NCBI GenBank assembly: GCA_003552325.1 | Contig: PUKM01000116.1 | Span: forward strand, 1 to 5,015 | Source of the DNA: Natrialbaceae archaeon | GTDB taxonomy: Archaea > Halobacteriota > Halobacteria > Halobacteriales > Natrialbaceae | DNA length: 5,015 bases | Reading direction: 5' to 3' | Shown: positions 1 to 5,015 of the stretch, one piece after another | Position numbering within the stretch: position 1 is the stretch's first letter | How the letters are laid out: each line of letters opens with the position of its first letter | The notes under the pieces: model-generated | Database searches by the model: none | What the model saw: the letters and a program-made list of their open reading frames with translations, nothing else | Told to the model about the DNA's origin: nothing | Made by a program: the position numbers and the translations under genes

Positions 1-2524
1 ACAGGTTTTCGAACAGGACAAGCAATCGGTTTTCGTCGGCGACGATGGGTGGGAGCGAAACAGGAACCTGGAGCGAGAGACCCGGATCAACGGTTCGACT
101 CGCGTGTTCGACGACTCGCTCAAGTGACACGCTCTCTGTCTCCGTGAGCTTTTGACCACTTCGTGCCAATATCAGTACGTCATCGATCAGTGTATCCATA
201 CGGTCGACTGCCCACTCGATCTCATCGAGATGGGAGGTCACATCGGGTACCGTATCATCATCGAGCGAGCCCACCCGCTGTTTCAACAACTCGACGTGAC
301 CGGCTGCCAGGGTGAGTGGGTTCCGCAGGTCGTGTGAAACCGTTCTCGCGAACTCTTCGAGGCGTTCGTTCTGTCGCTCGAGTTCTTGCCGACGGTCTTC
401 GAGTTCACCCTCACGTTCGGCTCGCTCGAGTGCGGCCTCTACGTTGGCGGCGAGGATGTTTGCTAAGGCAAGTGATTCCTCATCGAAGTCGTTTCGCTCG
501 GTCGAGGCGACGATCATGATGCCGTACTCACCGAGTGGGAGGTGGGCTTCACTTCGGACGGGCGTCTCCGGGTTTTTGCTCCCATCTTGAAATCGGACGT
601 CCCCGTGGGCCATGGGTTGACCGGCTTCGTACGCATCCCACGCCAGCCCCCCACCGCGATCGATGATCGGCGGTGTTCCGAACACCGACTCGGTACGCTC
701 GCTGTACGCAATCGGAACGAGCCCGTCCCGTTCGCGATCAAAGTGGTACACACAGGTGAGTTCGTACTCCAGTATCTCACTGGCGATGGAACACCCGGTG
801 GCAGCAACTTCGTGGGCGTTTGCTGCCCCCATCAGTCGACGGGTGCCCTCGTGAAGCTGTCTGATTCGTCGCTCCCGCTCTTTCTGGTCTTCGATATCCC
901 GTATCACCCCGACGCTCCCCAGGAACTCGCCGTCGTCGACGATCGGCGCGAGGTGATCTTCGACGATATGTTGCTCCCCGTTGAGACTCTCGAACGTAAA
1001 TTCGATTTTTCCCCACTTGCGGTCGTCATCGTCGAGAATACGGATCAGTTCGCTGGTCGCTTGCTCGACAGCCACAGCCGGCATATACTCCGACGCGTGT
1101 GAACCGACTACTGACTCGTGTTCAGCGCCGAGCGCCGCAACCATCGCATCGTTCACGACCTCGATAGTCCCCGCCGAATCGAGGACGTACATCGGATCGC
1201 CAACCGTTTCGACCAGGAGCCGGTACTGTTCGAGTTCACGTTCCCGCCGTTTTTCGTCAGTGATATCGGTATAAATCGCGTACTCGTGTACGATCCCCTC
1301 GAGTTCGACAGCGAAGCCTCGAAAGAGGAACCGCCTGGGGCCGTCTGCAGTCAGTCGTGTAACCGTCTCGGTAACGACTTCATCGAGCCCAACGGCGCCA
1401 TAGATCTCGACTGGGTGCTCTCCTTCTGGTATAATGAGTGCATCAAGTGAACTGCCGATCAAGTCTGATGTATCGTACCCGAAGGTCTCGACGAAGCCCG
1501 GATTGACATCGACGACGGTGTCTGAACCAGCCTCACCGATGAATGCAACGGCATCGGGAACGTTTTCGAAGAGGGCAGCGAACCGATCCCGTTCGCGCCT
1601 CACTGCCTGTTCCGAACGTATTCGTGAGATGGTCGCGGCAACGTTGGCGGCGAGGAGTTCGGCGAGTGTGCGATCCCGTTCGGTGAACGAACCCGGTATC
1701 GTCGATGCTGCCTGCAGCACGCCACTGTCGCCGACGGGGACACTCAGGCCACATCGGATCTGTTCGTCGACTGGCTTTGCGTCGTCCCGTGTCTCGAGTA
1801 TTTGCTCGAGGGACGATTCTCCCGTTCGAAACGTGTGACCAACGATCCCGTCTTCGATGCTGAACGGTTCTGTAATCTCATCGATAAGGGTCCCATCCAG
1901 GGCGCACGGGTGTAAGAGCCCATCCTCCTCGATGTAGAGCGCACTGGCATCGCTCTCGAGGACGTCGACCATGGCTTCGACGGCCAGTTGATAGACGCGT
2001 TCGGTATCGTGGCAGGCTTCGAACTGTCTGGCCACCTCGTGCATCGCCTCGATGTGGCGAAAGCGCCCGGTGTCCGTCGTTGTAAGGAGGGCCGAGACCA
2101 CCTGACGGAGCCGTGCGGGTGCGGGTTTATTGGGATCGGCTTCGTAGAGGGTATCGACTTCTGGAGTAGTAGCGGTCGTTTCACTCGAGAGATAGGCGGT
2201 CGCGCCGGCATCGAACGCCCCGGCAGCGAGTGTTTCGGATCCCTCTGGTGCATAGAGAACGATCGGGAGCGACGGATAGGTTCGATGGATGGTTCGGACG
2301 AGAGTCAGTACACTCGAATTCGGGAGTGGGGGTGTCACAACGAGACACGACAATGATGACGTTTCAAGCGTGGAGATGGCGTCTACAGCCGTCTCCACGG
2401 TCAAAACGGCCTCGACAGTTGAGAATTCTTCCAGAGCCTGAACGGCTGGAGACGGGTCTAGCGACGAGTCGACGTAGAGGAGTGTCGAATCGGCATCCCC
2501 CGAGCGGTCCCCAGAACCGGTCAT
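1..2524 (-). CDS. Multidomain sensor histidine kinase (pseudo-receiver/GAF/PAS/PAS/GAF/HisKA/ATPase), 3' end outside window
   Basis: This is one open frame of 841 codons. The start is ATG at 2524-2522, and the codon immediately before it (2527-2525) is the stop TAG, so translation cannot begin further upstream. Domains by residue: about 14-116 receiver-like fold; 155-302 GAF; 311-430 PAS (VNPGFVETFGY at 340-350, DITDEKRRERE at 420-430); 431-555 PAS (VVNDAMVAALG at 456-466, RDIEDQKERE at 542-551); 556-705 GAF of the type seen in haloarchaeal Bat-like regulators (GGGLAWDAYEAGQP at 624-637); 705-724 a charged, probably coiled-coil helix; then HisKA with H-box FARTVSHDLRNPL and phospho-accepting His731. 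The ATPase domain is cut at its N-box (LFENL, 837-841), so about 100 residues should follow. No signal peptide or membrane segment is visible, so a cytoplasmic sensor is inferred. By family knowledge it autophosphorylates on His and passes phosphate to a response regulator; none is seen here. Ligand and target are unknown. The kinase assignment is secure; domain edges are approximate. Confidence 0.95.
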   Translation of the reverse strand, partial: MTGSGDRSGDADSTLLYVDSSLDPSPAVQALEEFSTVEAVLTVETAVDAISTLETSSLSCLVVTPPLPNSSVLTLVRTIHRTYPSLPIVLYAPEGSETLAAGAFDAGATAYLSSETTATTPEVDTLYEADPNKPAPARLRQVVSALLTTTDTGRFRHIEAMHEVARQFEACHDTERVYQLAVEAMVDVLESDASALYIEEDGLLHPCALDGTLIDEITEPFSIEDGIVGHTFRTGESSLEQILETRDDAKPVDEQIRCGLSVPVGDSGVLQAASTIPGSFTERDRTLAELLAANVAATISRIRSEQAVRRERDRFAALFENVPDAVAFIGEAGSDTVVDVNPGFVETFGYDTSDLIGSSLDALIIPEGEHPVEIYGAVGLDEVVTETVTRLTADGPRRFLFRGFAVELEGIVHEYAIYTDITDEKRRERELEQYRLLVETVGDPMYVLDSAGTIEVVNDAMVAALGAEHESVVGSHASEYMPAVAVEQATSELIRILDDDDRKWGKIEFTFESLNGEQHIVEDHLAPIVDDGEFLGSVGVIRDIEDQKERERRIRQLHEGTRRLMGAANAHEVAATGCSIASEILEYELTCVYHFDRERDGLVPIAYSERTESVFGTPPIIDRGGGLAWDAYEAGQPMAHGDVRFQDGSKNPETPVRSEAHLPLGEYGIMIVASTERNDFDEESLALANILAANVEAALERAEREGELEDRRQELERQNERLEEFARTVSHDLRNPLTLAAGHVELLKQRVGSLDDDTVPDVTSHLDEIEWAVDRMDTLIDDVLILARSGQKLTETESVSLERVVEHASRTVDPGLSLQVPVSLPPIVADENRLLVLFENL

Positions 2525-2535
2525 CTAATTATACC

Positions 2536-2562
2536 TATCTTACTGGCTACCTGTATAAGATA
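2536..2562. repeat. Inverted repeat TATCTTA-N13-TAAGATA over the kinase promoter
   Basis: The arms at 2536-2542 and 2556-2562 are perfect 7-base reverse complements separated by 13 bases. The right arm overlaps the minus-strand TATA-like box and the left arm lies just upstream of the predicted kinase transcription start. A dimeric regulator bound here would probably block TBP/TFB. The arms are AT-rich and short, so chance is a real alternative. Confidence 0.4.
2553..2560 (-). promoter_or_regulatory. TATA-like box for the histidine kinase gene
   Basis: Read on the minus strand this is TCTTATAC, preceded by CCGAATA, which could serve as a weak BRE. Its centre (about 2556) lies 32 bases before the ATG at 2524. 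Archaeal transcription usually begins about 25-27 bases downstream of the TATA centre, so initiation is predicted near 2530, leaving a leader of only about 5-7 bases. The right arm of an inverted repeat (2556-2562) overlaps this box. The assignment rests on position and composition only. Confidence 0.55.
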
Positions 2563-2590
2563 TTCGGCCCACAACGGAGCGAGCCTTTGG

Positions 2591-2615
2591 TTCGAAATTC
2601 GAAATTTGATTTCGA
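2591..2615. repeat. Tandem TTCGAAAT plus inverted repeat TCGAAAT-N3-ATTTCGA
   Basis: TTCGAAAT occurs at 2591-2598 and again at 2598-2605, sharing one base, so the period is 7. The second copy forms a perfect 7-base inverted repeat with ATTTCGA at 2609-2615 around a TTG centre. The cluster lies between the two TATA-like boxes, ending about 21 bases upstream of the carB box. It could be an activator or repressor site for carB or for both genes. I do not recognise it as the site of a named haloarchaeal regulator. Confidence 0.45.
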
Positions 2616-2636
2616 GAATCGCACTATTTCGTGGCG

Positions 2637-2643
2637 TTTATTA
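2637..2643 (+). promoter_or_regulatory. TATA-like box for carB
   Basis: TTTATTA is centred near 2640, 32 bases before the carB ATG at 2672. This predicts transcription starting around 2665-2667 and a leader of about 5-7 bases. The upstream bases (TTTCGTGGCG) are not a convincing purine-rich BRE, so the call is weaker than the spacing alone suggests. The distance to the start codon is the same as for the kinase gene on the other strand. Confidence 0.45.
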
Positions 2644-2671
2644 CGATGTGCACACTTTGGACGACCAACGA

Positions 2672-5015
<2,344 letters not shown>

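Larger units (their letters stand above)
2525..2671. promoter_or_regulatory. Divergent intergenic promoter region between the kinase gene and carB
   Basis: This 147-base non-coding spacer is visibly richer in A and T than the flanking genes. It must carry the control signals for both, since each starts at its edge and they point away from each other. It contains one TATA-like element per strand and two perfect 7-base inverted repeats, listed separately. There is no Shine-Dalgarno-like GGAGG just before either ATG. That fits leaderless or very short-leader mRNAs, which are common in haloarchaea. Confidence 0.85.

Noticed and set aside
542..1102. 186-codon plus-strand frame opposite the kinase gene
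   Set aside because: It lies wholly antisense to the conserved PAS2 and GAF2 coding frame, has no recognisable domain, and no promoter is evident. Long antisense frames are common in GC-rich haloarchaeal genes.
1744..2253. 169-codon minus-strand frame inside the kinase gene
   Set aside because: It is an alternative frame of the same strand, Ser/Arg/Pro-rich without domains, overlapping the clear GAF1 coding frame.

Overview
The window looks like chromosomal DNA from a haloarchaeon (class Halobacteria; a Natrialbales-like genus is possible, but I cannot fix it). The reasons are: both proteins are rich in Asp and Glu; TCGA and CTCGAG are abundant while CTAG is nearly absent (two copies found by eye); there is no clear Shine-Dalgarno sequence; and both genes have TATA-like boxes close to their start codons, as expected for leaderless archaeal transcripts.

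Layout. Two long genes diverge from a short AT-rich spacer, and both run off the window. On the minus strand, 2524 down to 1 is one uninterrupted frame of 841 visible codons. It encodes a soluble, multidomain sensor histidine kinase with the order pseudo-receiver, GAF, PAS, PAS, GAF, HisKA, and the beginning of the ATPase domain. The C-terminal end lies left of the window. On the plus strand, 2672 to 5015 is carB, the large subunit of carbamoyl-phosphate synthase. 781 codons are visible: the whole first synthetase half, the middle domain and the start of the second ATP-grasp domain. Roughly the last 270-300 residues lie beyond the right edge.

The 147-base spacer (2525-2671) holds a TATA-like element for each gene, each centred about 32 bases before its ATG. 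It also holds two short perfect inverted repeats that could be regulator sites. One overlaps the kinase TATA element and the other lies between the two promoters.

Function. CarB makes carbamoyl phosphate for pyrimidine and arginine synthesis. The kinase is an orphan within this window, with no adjacent response regulator, and nothing in the sequence ties its signal to carbamoyl phosphate. Sharing a divergent promoter region is the only link. I see no mobile element, CRISPR array, RNA gene or terminator, and no sign of a novel multi-gene system. The points most worth a second look are the receiver-like domain that has lost its phosphorylation residues and the inverted repeats in the shared promoter region.
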